Positions 1 through 7,893 are shown, numbered from the stretch's first letter. The stretch: DNA of 34,535 nt from Bacteroidota bacterium (GCA_038746285.1 JBCDKT010000042.1:1-34535), one strand, 5' to 3'. A program made the numbers and translations. Notes: generated by a model from the letters alone, not told the origin.

Positions 1-1551
1 ACGACGGCGACCGATGTCTACGCCCTCGGCGTGGTGCTCTACGAACTCCTCGCCGGGCAGCGGCCCTACGACGTCGCGGGCCTCTCGCCGAGCGAGGTCG
101 AACGGACGATCTGCGACACGGCCCCGACCCGCCCCTCGGCCGCCATACAGGCGGCGGAGCGGCCGGTCGACCGGTCGCTGCGGGGCGACCTCGACACGAT
201 CGTGCTCAAGGCGCTGGCCAAAGAGCCGGGGCAGCGCTACGCAACGGCCGACGCCCTGGCGGCGGACCTGAGACGGTACCTGGCCGGCGAGCCGGTGGCG
301 GCGCAGCCGGCGACAGCGGGGTATCGGGCCCGCAAGTTCGTCGCCCGCCACCGGACGAGTGTGACTGTAGCCGCGCTCCTGAGCCTGGCGCTCCTCGTCG
401 GCCTCGGGTCGGTCCTCTGGCAGGGGCGGATCGCAGCCCTCGAGCGGGACCGGGCCGAGGCAGCGGCCGACCAGGCCACGGCCGTCACGGCGTTTCTCCG
501 CTCGACGCTCGCCGCGGCCAAGCCCCGCGAGGGCCAGGCGGTGCCGCCCTCCGAACTGCGCATCGTGGACGCCCTGCGCCCGGCCGCCGCGGCCGCCGCC
601 GACGCGTTCCCGGAGCAGCCCGAGGTCCGCGCGGCGGTCCTTCACACCCTCGGCGAGACCTACCTCGAACTCGGCCTCTACGACGAGGCCGAGGCCCCGC
701 TCCGTGCGGCGCTCGCCCTGCGCGACTCGTTCCACCTCGGCCCTCACCCGGAGCGCATCGAGACCCTGGATGCCCTCGGCCTGCTCGGCCTGTGGGAGCC
801 CACCATCACCGGAGCCGACTCGTTCTACCTGCGCAGCCTCGACCTGCGCCGCCAGCGCTACGGGCAGCAGAGCGCCGAGTACGCCGTCGGGCTCGCGCGG
901 CAGACCGAGCGCCTGCTGGAGTACGGAGATCCTGCCGAAGCGGTCGCCGTCGCTGAAGAGGCCGTCGGCGCGGCACTCGCCGCGGCGGGGCCTCGGTCCG
1001 AGGCTATGGGCGAGGCGCTCTTCGTGCTCGGCACCACGCGGATGCGCGTCGAGCGCTACGCCGCGGCCGACTCGGCGCTGAGCGCGCTGCTCAACCTCGC
1101 CCTCGAAATCACCCCGCCCTCCGACCCCCGGCTTGGGGAACTGCATGCCGTGCTCGGGGCCACGCGGATTTTGCGGGGCCAGCCCGAACGTGCTGAGCCG
1201 GTGCTGCGCCGCGTGCTCGACTTCCGCACGGCGCGCTACGACCCCGGCCACCCGTACCTCGCCGAAGCGCAGCAGCTCTACGCCATCGTGCTCGCCGAAG
1301 AGGGCCGCTACGGCGAGGCCGAGCAGCTTCTCCGCACCGCCCTCCCAACGCTCGCCACGGGCAACCCGTACTCCTTCAGTGCCCCCCTCGCTGTGGCCGA
1401 GCTAGCCGCTGTCGGGGCCGCGCAGGGACGCCCGGTGGCGCTCGACAGCCTGCGCGCGGCCGTCGACGCGCTCGGCGAGAGCCTGGGGCCGGAGCACGCC
1501 TGGACGCGCCGCGCGGCCGGTCACCTCGCTGCGGTGCAGCGCAGCCCCTGA
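1..1551 (+). CDS. Serine/threonine protein kinase with C-terminal TPR region (5' truncated by window edge)
   Basis: The frame is open from base 1, so the gene begins outside the window; 516 residues are visible. The first residues (TDVYALGVVLYELLAGQRPY) are subdomain IX of a Hanks-type kinase. The motif RGDLDTIVLKAL followed by RYATADALAADLRRYL ends the kinase C-lobe. A single membrane segment follows at about residues 118-140 (VTVAALLSLALLVGLGSVLW), and then a long Ala/Leu/Glu-rich helical region with TPR-like units such as LGETYLELGLYDEAEAPLRAAL. This order of cytoplasmic kinase, one TM and TPR array is typical of kinases in Acidobacteria and Rhodothermia. The protein probably phosphorylates regulatory targets at the membrane; its substrate cannot be told. 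The ATP-binding and catalytic loops lie outside the window, so activity cannot be judged. Confidence 0.9.
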   Translation, partial: TTATDVYALGVVLYELLAGQRPYDVAGLSPSEVERTICDTAPTRPSAAIQAAERPVDRSLRGDLDTIVLKALAKEPGQRYATADALAADLRRYLAGEPVAAQPATAGYRARKFVARHRTSVTVAALLSLALLVGLGSVLWQGRIAALERDRAEAAADQATAVTAFLRSTLAAAKPREGQAVPPSELRIVDALRPAAAAAADAFPEQPEVRAAVLHTLGETYLELGLYDEAEAPLRAALALRDSFHLGPHPERIETLDALGLLGLWEPTITGADSFYLRSLDLRRQRYGQQSAEYAVGLARQTERLLEYGDPAEAVAVAEEAVGAALAAAGPRSEAMGEALFVLGTTRMRVERYAAADSALSALLNLALEITPPSDPRLGELHAVLGATRILRGQPERAEPVLRRVLDFRTARYDPGHPYLAEAQQLYAIVLAEEGRYGEAEQLLRTALPTLATGNPYSFSAPLAVAELAAVGAAQGRPVALDSLRAAVDALGESLGPEHAWTRRAAGHLAAVQRSP

Positions 1552-1579
1552 CACCCCCTCGGCACCCCGACTCCGTAGC

Positions 1580-1744
1580 TTAGAGACTGTTTGGTGAGCA
1601 GCCGGAGGCGAGAGCGTGCGAGTGGGGCGGCGGCTAGGAGCCTGAAGCAGATGATGCACGAGCATCAGCGATGCCAGGCGACACCGCCGCCGTGCCTGCG
1701 CAGCCGCTCGTAGCCCGGAAGTCGTCTTACCAAACAGTCTCTTA
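1580..1744. mobile_element. MITE-like element, 159 bp, with 13-bp perfect terminal inverted repeats and TTA target duplication
   Basis: Left terminus GAGACTGTTTGGT at 1583-1595 and its exact reverse complement at 1729-1741 bound a 159-bp element. The match continues inward for three more bases with one mismatch. Both ends are flanked directly by TTA (1580-1582 and 1742-1744), as expected of a 3-bp target-site duplication. The interior has no transposase-length ORF. A TNA-type duplication with GAG-starting ends would fit an IS5-type (IS1031/IS427-like) transposase acting in trans; that family assignment is inference. It lies between the kinase gene and the DUF2461 start, only 22 bp before the ATG, so it may carry or disturb that gene's promoter. 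Confidence 0.8.
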
Positions 1745-1766
1745 CCCCTCCACCCATCTTCTCGCC

Positions 1767-2462
1767 ATGCCGCTGACCGACTTCCCACCCTTCCCCGGCT
1801 TCCGCGCCGAGGGCCTCGCCTTCCTCCGCGCCCTCAAGCAGCGCAACGAGCGCGACTGGTTCAAGCCCCGCAAGCAGACCTTCGACGACGAACTGCAGTG
1901 GCCCATGCGCTGCCTCGTCGCCGACTTCGCCCGGCGCGCGCCGCTCCACGGCCTCCCGCTCACCGCCGACCCCAAGCGGTCGCTGTTCCGCATCTACCGC
2001 GACACGCGGTTCTCGAAGAACAAGCAGCCGTACAAGACCCACGTCTCGGCCGTCCTCTCGCGCAGCGGTGGGCGCAAGGACCCCGGCAGCGTCTACCTCC
2101 ACGTCGAGCCGGGTGCGTCGTTCATCGCTGGCGGCTACTGGCGGCCCGAGACCGCCCTCGTCCGCCGCTGGCGCGCGCGCATGGTCGCCGACCCCGGCGG
2201 CTTTCTGGAGATGACCGGTGCGATGGAGGCGGCGGGTCTCCCCGTCTCGGCGCGGGAGTCGCTCAAGCGGATGCCGCGCGGCTTCGAGGCCGAGCCGGAC
2301 TCCGAGATCGCCGAGTGGCTGAAGGCGAAGTCACTCATCGTCCAGCGCGCCGTGCGCGACGACGAACTCGGCGACCCGGCGTTTACGGATACCGTCGTCG
2401 AGACGGCGCGCGCGATGCTGCCGCTGCTGGCCTTCGGCTGGGAGGCGATGGAGCCGGCGTGA
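1767..2462 (+). CDS. DUF2461 domain-containing protein
   Basis: A 231-residue cytoplasmic protein. The N-terminus (FPGFRAEGLAFLRALKQRN, then RDWFKPRK) and the central FRIYRDTRFSKNKQPYKTH motif are hallmarks of the DUF2461 family, and the length is usual for it. No biochemical role is established that I can name with certainty. I chose the ATG at 1767 because the homologous region begins right there; the same frame is open upstream, but that extension runs into the MITE-like element and has no family similarity. There are no membrane segments or signal peptide. It appears monocistronic, since the next gene starts 251 bp downstream. Confidence 0.88.
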   Translation: MPLTDFPPFPGFRAEGLAFLRALKQRNERDWFKPRKQTFDDELQWPMRCLVADFARRAPLHGLPLTADPKRSLFRIYRDTRFSKNKQPYKTHVSAVLSRSGGRKDPGSVYLHVEPGASFIAGGYWRPETALVRRWRARMVADPGGFLEMTGAMEAAGLPVSARESLKRMPRGFEAEPDSEIAEWLKAKSLIVQRAVRDDELGDPAFTDTVVETARAMLPLLAFGWEAMEPA

Positions 2463-2603
2463 GCGGGCTCGGGTCAGAGGGGTGGCTGCCCGACCTTGCA
2501 CATCTGCCCATTTCGAAGGCGAATCAGCAGGTCGCCCCGCCGGTCCTTGACGTCACGCTCGCCCTCGCCGATCTCTACGACGGCGTCGCCTTCCGCTCGG
2601 CCG

Positions 2604-2635
2604 CTTGCGTTTGAGGCTGCGGCGCGCTATGTTAG
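2604..2635 (+). promoter_or_regulatory. Possible Bacteroidota-type promoter for the lipoprotein gene
   Basis: A TATGTTAG box (2628-2635) resembles the Bacteroidota -7 consensus TAnnTTTG, with a TTG (2605-2607) about 20 bp upstream. It stands 78 bp before the ATG at 2714. This is a visual match only. Confidence 0.3.
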
Positions 2636-2713
2636 GAACTCTTGTCTCCCACGTTTGCCGGACGTTCCATCGCTCTTGGTACCGCCATTTCGTCTCGTCT
2701 AACTCCTGGTACC

Positions 2714-3382
2714 ATGAACCGACTCCCGCTCTTCCTCGCGCTCGCCGCTCTCACCCTCGCGGCCTGCGACTCGAACGACCCCGCACCGCCGTCCGCAGAC
2801 GACCTCGCGCCAGCGACCCTGCTGCCGCTCGACATCGGCAACCGCTGGATCACGGACTTCGTCCGCACCGACGCCGACGGAAACGTCACCGAGCAGACGG
2901 CCGATACGCTCACCGTCGTCCGCGACACCGTGCTCGCCGGTGAGACGTGGTTCCGCATAGAGGGCACCCTCGGCTCCGCGTCCATTCCCGACGGGTGGTA
3001 CGCGAACCGCGAGGACGGCGTCTGGAAGTGGAACGATCTTGAAAACGACGAGGCCTACCTCATCTACCAGTTCCCGGCAGACGAGGGCGACGCCTACCGC
3101 ATCCCCGGACGCGCCGGCTTCGAGGTCACCGTCGCCGACGCTGACTTCCCGGTCGAGACCTCGCAGGGCACGTTCTCGGGCATCCTCTACGAGTGGGACA
3201 CGGAGGAAGCGTACGGCTTCCCCGTCAGCGAAGGCGCAGGCCGATTCGACCGCGTGATGATTCCGGGTCGAGGCTTCGGCTTCATTGGCTGCTCGTACCT
3301 CAGCAGCCGGGGCGACCCGAACGGTCTCGTCGTATCGCAGCGCCTCGACTGGGACGTGGTCGCCTTCGAGACGGCCCCCTGA
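2714..3382 (+). CDS. Putative secreted lipoprotein of unknown function
   Basis: A 222-residue protein starting MNRLPLFLALAALTLAACDS, a signal peptide with a good lipobox (LAAC; Cys after about 16 residues). It is therefore probably lipid-anchored at the cell envelope. The mature part is rich in acidic residues, Trp and Tyr, with no motif I can assign. The pattern 'LDIGNRWITDFVRTDADGN ... FRIEG' is common in small Rhodothermia lipoproteins predicted to be beta-rich. The ATG at 2714 was chosen because it gives the signal peptide directly; the same frame extends upstream to 2642 without one. The gene converges on the NTF2-like gene across a hairpin at 3406-3436. Confidence 0.8.
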   Translation: MNRLPLFLALAALTLAACDSNDPAPPSADDLAPATLLPLDIGNRWITDFVRTDADGNVTEQTADTLTVVRDTVLAGETWFRIEGTLGSASIPDGWYANREDGVWKWNDLENDEAYLIYQFPADEGDAYRIPGRAGFEVTVADADFPVETSQGTFSGILYEWDTEEAYGFPVSEGAGRFDRVMIPGRGFGFIGCSYLSSRGDPNGLVVSQRLDWDVVAFETAP

Positions 3383-3405
3383 CTTCCCGCTAACCCTAGC
3401 GAACA

Positions 3406-3436
3406 CGCCCCGGCTGCCATCGCGGCGGCCGGGGCG
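3406..3436. terminator. Bidirectional terminator-like hairpin
   Basis: Arms CGCCCCGGCTGCC (3406-3418) and GGCGGCCGGGGCG (3424-3436) pair over 13 positions with one G-T wobble and a 5-nt loop. It lies between the converging lipoprotein and NTF2-like genes. No clear U-tract follows on either strand, so termination efficiency is uncertain. Confidence 0.6.
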
Positions 3437-3461
3437 CTGTGTCTTGCGGGGACCGGCCGGT

Positions 3462-3827
3462 TTAGCCGTGGTAGAAGGTCTCGCGGACGATCTGGCCGTC
3501 CTTCCACTCCTGCACGGCGACCTGCTCCATGCGGGTGTCGTCGCCGTAGGCGGCGTGGTCGAAGTGCATGAACCACTCCGAGAAGGCGGTGCCGCTGCCC
3601 TCGCCGGTCTCGTGGACGGCCGAGTTGCGGACCTCGGCCCCGTGGAAGGCGGTGATGCCGCCGACGAACTGCTTCTCGTGCTCGCGGTTCACGTCCTTGC
3701 CGCGGCGGTGGTCCTGGTTGTTGTCGCTCATCACGACGTCCTCGGCGTAGTACTTCTCGAACGCGTCGAGGATCTCGCCGCTGAGGATCATCTGGTTGAG
3801 CGTGTCTACGTGCTGGCGGAGGGACAT
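3462..3827 (-). CDS. NTF2-like / SnoaL-like family protein
   Basis: A 121-residue soluble protein beginning MSLRQHVDTLNQMILSGEIL. The pattern of an N-terminal helix, then YYAEDVVMSDNN, then alternating strands ending VQEWKDGQIVRETFYHG fits the cone-shaped NTF2-like/SnoaL fold, where 'F..YY.EDV.M.D' followed by a late 'W.DGKI..E.FYY' is usual. Members bind small hydrophobic molecules or act as polyketide-type cyclases; the ligand here is unknown. I took the ATG at 3827, since it gives the usual family start; an in-frame ATG 36 bp upstream would add a tail that overlaps the probable promoter. The gene is single, ending at the hairpin shared with the lipoprotein gene. Confidence 0.8.
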   Translation of the reverse strand: MSLRQHVDTLNQMILSGEILDAFEKYYAEDVVMSDNNQDHRRGKDVNREHEKQFVGGITAFHGAEVRNSAVHETGEGSGTAFSEWFMHFDHAAYGDDTRMEQVAVQEWKDGQIVRETFYHG

Positions 3828-3850
3828 GGGATCAGGGGGTTGGTAGTACG

Positions 3851-3880
3851 AAGCGATAGGCAATTAATCGTTGTAACAAA
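3851..3880 (-). promoter_or_regulatory. Possible promoter of the NTF2-like gene
   Basis: Read on the minus strand, TTTG (3880-3877) is followed after 18 bp by TATCGCTT (3858-3851), close to the Bacteroidota -33/-7 arrangement TTTG-N19-TAnnTTTG. The surrounding 60 bp are unusually AT-rich for this window, and the box lies 23 bp upstream of the ATG at 3827. Confidence 0.35.
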
Positions 3881-3910
3881 TAAATGTTCCAGGCCGCTAT
3901 CCAAGCACGA

Positions 3911-3942
3911 AGCCCCGACCGCCTTTGCCGGCAGCCGGGGCT
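3911..3942. terminator. Terminator-like hairpin downstream of the nfu-like gene
   Basis: Arms 3911-3923 (AGCCCCGACCGCC) and 3930-3942 (GGCAGCCGGGGCT) pair at 11 of 13 positions around a 6-nt loop. It begins 22 bp past the stop of the minus-strand NifU-domain gene and so could end the ppx-mrp-nfu transcript. Confidence 0.6.
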
Positions 3943-3964
3943 CTCTTCTGTCTGTGTCTGTGCC

Positions 3965-4234
3965 CTACATCGCGGCCGGCGTGACGGCCTCGACGCGGGT
4001 GACCTCGGGCACGGAGCGCTTGAGCGCCTGCTCGATCCCGGCGCGGAGGGTCATCATGCTCATCGGGCACGTCCCGCACGCGCCGAGCAGCTCGAGCTCG
4101 ACCACGAAGCTGTCGGTGACGTTCTGGAGGCGGACGCTCCCGCCATCGGCCATCAGGTAGGGCCGGATCTGGTCGAGCGTCTCTTCGATGCGCTGGTGGA
4201 GCGCGGGGTCGGTATGAGTGACAGCGTCAGGCAT
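3965..4234 (-). CDS. NifU-like (Nfu-type) iron-sulfur cluster scaffold, single domain
   Basis: An 89-residue protein that is essentially just the NifU C-terminal domain. It has the diagnostic DQIRPYLMADGG segment and the cluster-binding GACGTCPMS motif with Cys53 and Cys56, followed by TLRAGIEQALKRSVPEV. Nfu proteins hold a [4Fe-4S] cluster, usually at a dimer interface, and pass it to client enzymes. The gene lies 35 bp downstream of the Mrp-type P-loop ATPase on the same strand, a sensible pairing because both act in Fe-S cluster trafficking. No targeting signal or extra domain (A-type or IscU-like) is fused. Confidence 0.92.
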   Translation of the reverse strand: MPDAVTHTDPALHQRIEETLDQIRPYLMADGGSVRLQNVTDSFVVELELLGACGTCPMSMMTLRAGIEQALKRSVPEVTRVEAVTPAAM

Positions 4235-4269
4235 GAGTGCAAGATAGTACGTCCTGCGCGGACGGAGGT

Positions 4270-5136
4270 TCAGCGGTAGAGGATTTCAATCGGCTGCGTC
4301 GCCGGCAGGTCGGCGTTGCGGACCGCGACCTGCTCGGCGGCGTGCTCGGCGATGCGCCGGAACGCCTGCGCGCTCGCGCTCTCCGGCTGGGCGGTCACGA
4401 TCGGCGTGCCGCGGTCGCCCGCCTCGCGCGTGGCTTGCTCGATGGGGACTTCGCCGAGGAGTGGGAGGCCCAGGTCTTCGGCGAGCCGCCGCGCCCCGCC
4501 CTGGCCGAAGAGGTAGTACTTCCGCTCCGGCATGTCGGGCGGCGTAAAGTACGCCATGTTCTCGACCACCCCGAGCACCGGCACGTTGACGTTGCCGAAC
4601 ATCGCGACGCCTTTGCGCGCGTCCGCGAGCGCCACCTCCTGCGGTGTCGAGACGATCACGGCCCCGGTCAGCGGAGCGGTCTGGACAATCGTGAGCTGGA
4701 TGTCCCCAGTGCCAGGCGGGAGGTCGAGGATGAGGTAGTCGAGCGCGCCCCAGTCGGCGTCGTTCAGGAACTGGCGGACGGCGGACGACACCATCGGGCC
4801 GCGCCAGACGACGGCCTGGGTCTCGTCGACGAGGAAGCCCATCGAGAGGAGCTTGACGCCGTGCTTTTGCAGCGGAATGATCTTGCGCTTCTCGTTCACG
4901 CGCGGCTTCTCGCCCGGCCCCACCCCGAACATCAGCGGGACGGACGGGCCGTAGATGTCGGTGTCGGCCAGGCCGACGGCCGCGCCCTGCTCGGCGAGGG
5001 CGACCGCGAGGTTGGCGGCCACCGTGCTCTTGCCGACGCCGCCCTTGCCGCTCGCCACGGCGATGATGTTCTTGACCCCGCCGGGGCCGGGCGGCTGCGG
5101 CGCGGCCCCCGGCTTGCTCGTCTCGTTCCGTGCCAT
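4270..5136 (-). CDS. Mrp/ApbC/NBP35-family P-loop ATPase (Fe-S cluster carrier)
   Basis: A 288-residue protein with the deviant Walker A motif SGKGGVGKST (about residues 29-38), the ADTDIYGPS motif, and DYLILDLPPGTGD as the Walker B/switch region. The family carries and transfers Fe-S clusters in an ATP-dependent way. Two points stand out. The N-terminal MIP18/DUF59 domain found in many bacterial Mrps is absent. The metal-binding CxxC normally placed after 'VENMxYF' is also absent; here the text reads VVENMAYFTPPDMPERKYY. The start was set at ATG 5136 (MARNETSKPG), close before the P-loop; an upstream in-frame ATG would run into the spacer repeat. It sits between ppx and the nfu-like gene. 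Confidence 0.92.
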   Translation of the reverse strand: MARNETSKPGAAPQPPGPGGVKNIIAVASGKGGVGKSTVAANLAVALAEQGAAVGLADTDIYGPSVPLMFGVGPGEKPRVNEKRKIIPLQKHGVKLLSMGFLVDETQAVVWRGPMVSSAVRQFLNDADWGALDYLILDLPPGTGDIQLTIVQTAPLTGAVIVSTPQEVALADARKGVAMFGNVNVPVLGVVENMAYFTPPDMPERKYYLFGQGGARRLAEDLGLPLLGEVPIEQATREAGDRGTPIVTAQPESASAQAFRRIAEHAAEQVAVRNADLPATQPIEILYR

Positions 5137-5210
5137 GATCTCAGTTCTTGCGTGTCGAGACAGCGGTTCACGGCAGCCACCGCCGCCGGTTCCTTGCAAA
5201 CGACGAAGGT

Positions 5211-5269
5211 CGAGTGACGAATGACGAACGGGCACCCGTCACGATTCGTCGCTCGTCATTCGTCGCTCG
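5211..5269. repeat. TCGTCATTCG-type inverted repeat at the ppx 3' end
   Basis: A left arm (5211-5229, CGAGTGACGAATGACGAAC) and a right arm (5251-5269, GCTCGTCATTCGTCGCTCG) share a 12-bp core and pair at 17 of 19 positions around a 21-nt loop. The right arm forms the last codons and stop of the ppx-like gene (protein end ATSDE). A related inverted repeat is found at 23293-23354, at the end of the yebC-family gene. It could act as an intra-operon attenuator or RNA-processing site. Confidence 0.65.
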
Positions 5270-6158
5270 TCGCTTGCTCCATCCACCGGAGCGCGAGGCC
5301 GTGGCGCAGCCCGCGCGGGCTCGGGCGGACGGCCTCGAACCCGAACCGCTGCATAAATGCGTCGAGGAGGAGGAGGCCGGCGGCGTAGACGTCGGACCGG
5401 CCGGCGAGGAGGTCCGGGTGGACAGCGAGCACCTCGGCGGCGGACAGGCCGAGGAGCCGGTCGCGCCACGCCCGCACCGTCGCAGCGGTGACCGGAGCCG
5501 TCGGCTCCTGCCGATGTACGAGCGCGCCGAGGACGCGGACCGTCCCCGACGAGCCGAGGAGCGGGAGCGACGCCTCGACGCGCAGACCGGAGAAAGCCTC
5601 GGCGGCGAAGGCCTCGGCTTGCTGCACGGCCTCGGCCGACGGCGGCAGCTCAGGGAAGTGCCGCTCGGTCAGGCGGACGGAGCCAATGTCCACGCTCCTC
5701 CGGCGCGGCTCGCCCTCGGCAGCGCGTCCGGCGACGACCTCGGTCGAGCCGCCGCCGATGTCGATCACGCAGACGCGGTCGAGGTCGGGGTAGGCCGAGC
5801 AGGCGGCGCGGAAGGTCCAGAGCGCCTCCTCCTCGCCCGAGATCACCTGGTAGTCCAGGCCGAGCCGCGCGGCCTGTTCCGTCAACTCGCCGAGGTTGCG
5901 GGCGTCGCGCGAGGCGCTCGTCGCGCCGATCACGACGTGCTCGGCCCCGAGGTCGTCGGCGATGGCCTTGTAGTCGGTCAGCGCAGCTATGACGCGCTGC
6001 ATCGCCTCGGGCGCGAGGCGGTGCTCGGCATCTACGCCCTGCCCGAGTCGGACGTAGCGGTCGGCCTCGCGGACGACCTCCAGCCGCCCGCCGCCGACGT
6101 CGGCCACGAGCAGGAGCGCGGTGTTGGTGCCCACGTCGATCGTGGCGATGCGGGTCAT
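5256..6158 (-). CDS. Ppx/GppA family phosphatase
   Basis: A 300-residue protein with the ASKHA fold of exopolyphosphatase and guanosine pentaphosphatase. It shows the phosphate-1 loop IDVGTNTALLLVADV at the N-terminus, the family motif GATSASRDARN near residue 80, VISGEEEALW near residue 105 and the phosphate-2 loop VIDIGGGSTEVV near residue 138. The length matches the short, two-domain Ppx/GppA form without the C-terminal HD domain. It may degrade polyphosphate or pppGpp; sequence alone does not separate these. It heads a minus-strand cluster with mrp and the nfu-like gene. Its last codons and stop come from a short repeat shared with the yebC-family gene end. Confidence 0.92.
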   Translation of the reverse strand: MTRIATIDVGTNTALLLVADVGGGRLEVVREADRYVRLGQGVDAEHRLAPEAMQRVIAALTDYKAIADDLGAEHVVIGATSASRDARNLGELTEQAARLGLDYQVISGEEEALWTFRAACSAYPDLDRVCVIDIGGGSTEVVAGRAAEGEPRRRSVDIGSVRLTERHFPELPPSAEAVQQAEAFAAEAFSGLRVEASLPLLGSSGTVRVLGALVHRQEPTAPVTAATVRAWRDRLLGLSAAEVLAVHPDLLAGRSDVYAAGLLLLDAFMQRFGFEAVRPSPRGLRHGLALRWMEQATSDE

Positions 6159-6317
6159 GGGGAGGGAGTCAGTCGTCGGGAGGTCGAGAGATGAGGGCTC
6201 AGGCGCTGAATCACATCATCATGCGATTGAACGCGGAGGCGGTGGGGTGCACCTTGACGCTGAGCCGGACCGCGCAGCGAGCCGGTGCGGAATCTACATC
6301 AACCCAGCCTCAGACCG

Positions 6318-7886
6318 ATGCGCCGACTGCTTCTGCTCCCGCTCCTCCTCGCGCTGCCCGCTGCAGCGCAGACCGACGTGATCCCCAACGCCAGCTTCGA
6401 CGTGTGGAGCGCCCTCGACCCCGCCGGATGGCTCGCGAGCAACGATGCGGAGATGACATTCCGCACCGTGGACCCAGTGGCCGATGCCCGCAGTGGACCC
6501 CTCGCTGCGCAGATGAGCGTGACCCCCGTGCCGGGCTTTCCCCAGATCCCGATCCCTCCGGCGATGGAAACGTGCGCGCCCTCGGCGGTCTGCCGGGACA
6601 ACCCGGAGTTTGAGAACGCCGCCTTCCCGGTCTCGCAGCGGCACGAAGCCTTCTGCGGCTACTACAAGGCTTCGCTGCTGGACGGTGACAAGATCCTGCT
6701 CGGGACGTTCATGACGGTCGGCGATGAAGAACCCGTCGCCGTTCTAAACCAGGCTACGGGGGACGGCTTCATCACCGAGAACGCCGCCGACTGGACCCGA
6801 TTCATCAAGCCCTTCACCTACGTCTCCGACGAGACGCCGACCGATGGGGTGGTCGTGTTCTCGATTGTCGCCGGGAGCTTTCCGAGCCAGGACGTGCCCA
6901 CGGTCGGCTCGACGGCAACGTTGGACGACCTGTACTACTGCAACCTCGACGGCGCGCCGACCGGGGGCGGCGATGGCGGCCTCGACAGCGGCGACGCGCT
7001 CCTCATCATCGACGACGCCGGCGACCCAGCCTTCGCCGACCTGAACGTCGAGGGCCTGCTCGGCTCGCTCGGCTTCGACGTGCTCGTGCGCTCCGACGAA
7101 GCGGCGACGAACGCCGACGCCGACGACAAAGCGATCATCCTGATCTCCGGCTCGGTCGATCCCGCCGTGCTGACGGCGGGCTACGACCAGACGGCTGTGC
7201 CGCTCATCCTCTGGGAGCCGGCGTTGTATGGCGACCTGCGCCTCACCGCCGCCTCGGCCTTCGGCTCGACGGGCGCGGTGACGGACGTGGAGATCACGAA
7301 CGAGGACCACCCGATTGCCGTCGGCTTCGCGCTCGGCGACACGACGGTCTACGCCCTCGCCTCGCCGATGACGTTCGGGCAGCCGGGCGGCGACGCGGTC
7401 ACGGTCGGGACCGCCGACGGGCAGGCCGTGCTCTTCGCCTACGACGACGGCGCGGCGATGGCGAGCGGCACGGCTCCGGCCCGCCGCGTCGGGTTCTTCG
7501 CCGACAACGACGGCCTGGGCGAGGCGACCGGCGCGGGCATCCAACTCCTGGAGAACGCCATCATCTGGGCCGCCGACCTCGACCTGCCGGTAGCCTCGGA
7601 TCCCGTTCCGGGTGCGACGCCGAGCACGCTCACCCTCACGGCTAATTTTCCCAACCCGTTCGCCGCTTCGACGACGCTAGAGTATGCGCTGCCCGAGGCC
7701 GGTCCCGTCTCGCTCGCGGTCTACGACGCACTGGGCCGCCGCGTGGCCGTACTCACTGACGAGACACAGGCGGCAGGCCGGTACCGGGCCGCGTGGAACG
7801 CTGGCGGCCTCGCAGCAGGCGTTTACCTCGCGGTGCTCCGAGCGGGCGGGCAGGTGCAGACGCGCCGGATGCTGCTGATGCGATGA
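6318..7886 (+). CDS. Secreted protein with C-terminal type IX secretion sorting domain
   Basis: A 522-residue protein. It opens with a signal peptide (MRRLLLLPLLLALPAAAQ), continues with a domain starting VIPNASFDVWS that looks like a carbohydrate-binding-type jelly roll, and a middle region after a Gly-rich linker (GGGDGGLDSGD) that begins LLIIDDAGDPAFADLNVEGL. That middle part recalls the alpha/beta folds often seen in T9SS cargo, but I cannot name it. The last 80 residues are a clear Por/T9SS type A sorting domain: FPNPFAASTTLEYALPEAG, LAVYDALGRRVAVL, AGVYLAVLRAGG, ending TRRMLLMR. The protein is expected to cross the outer membrane by T9SS and be attached or released. The start was taken at 6318 because it gives the signal peptide directly. 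Confidence 0.88.
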   Translation: MRRLLLLPLLLALPAAAQTDVIPNASFDVWSALDPAGWLASNDAEMTFRTVDPVADARSGPLAAQMSVTPVPGFPQIPIPPAMETCAPSAVCRDNPEFENAAFPVSQRHEAFCGYYKASLLDGDKILLGTFMTVGDEEPVAVLNQATGDGFITENAADWTRFIKPFTYVSDETPTDGVVVFSIVAGSFPSQDVPTVGSTATLDDLYYCNLDGAPTGGGDGGLDSGDALLIIDDAGDPAFADLNVEGLLGSLGFDVLVRSDEAATNADADDKAIILISGSVDPAVLTAGYDQTAVPLILWEPALYGDLRLTAASAFGSTGAVTDVEITNEDHPIAVGFALGDTTVYALASPMTFGQPGGDAVTVGTADGQAVLFAYDDGAAMASGTAPARRVGFFADNDGLGEATGAGIQLLENAIIWAADLDLPVASDPVPGATPSTLTLTANFPNPFAASTTLEYALPEAGPVSLAVYDALGRRVAVLTDETQAAGRYRAAWNAGGLAAGVYLAVLRAGGQVQTRRMLLMR

Positions 7887-7893
7887 TTCATCT

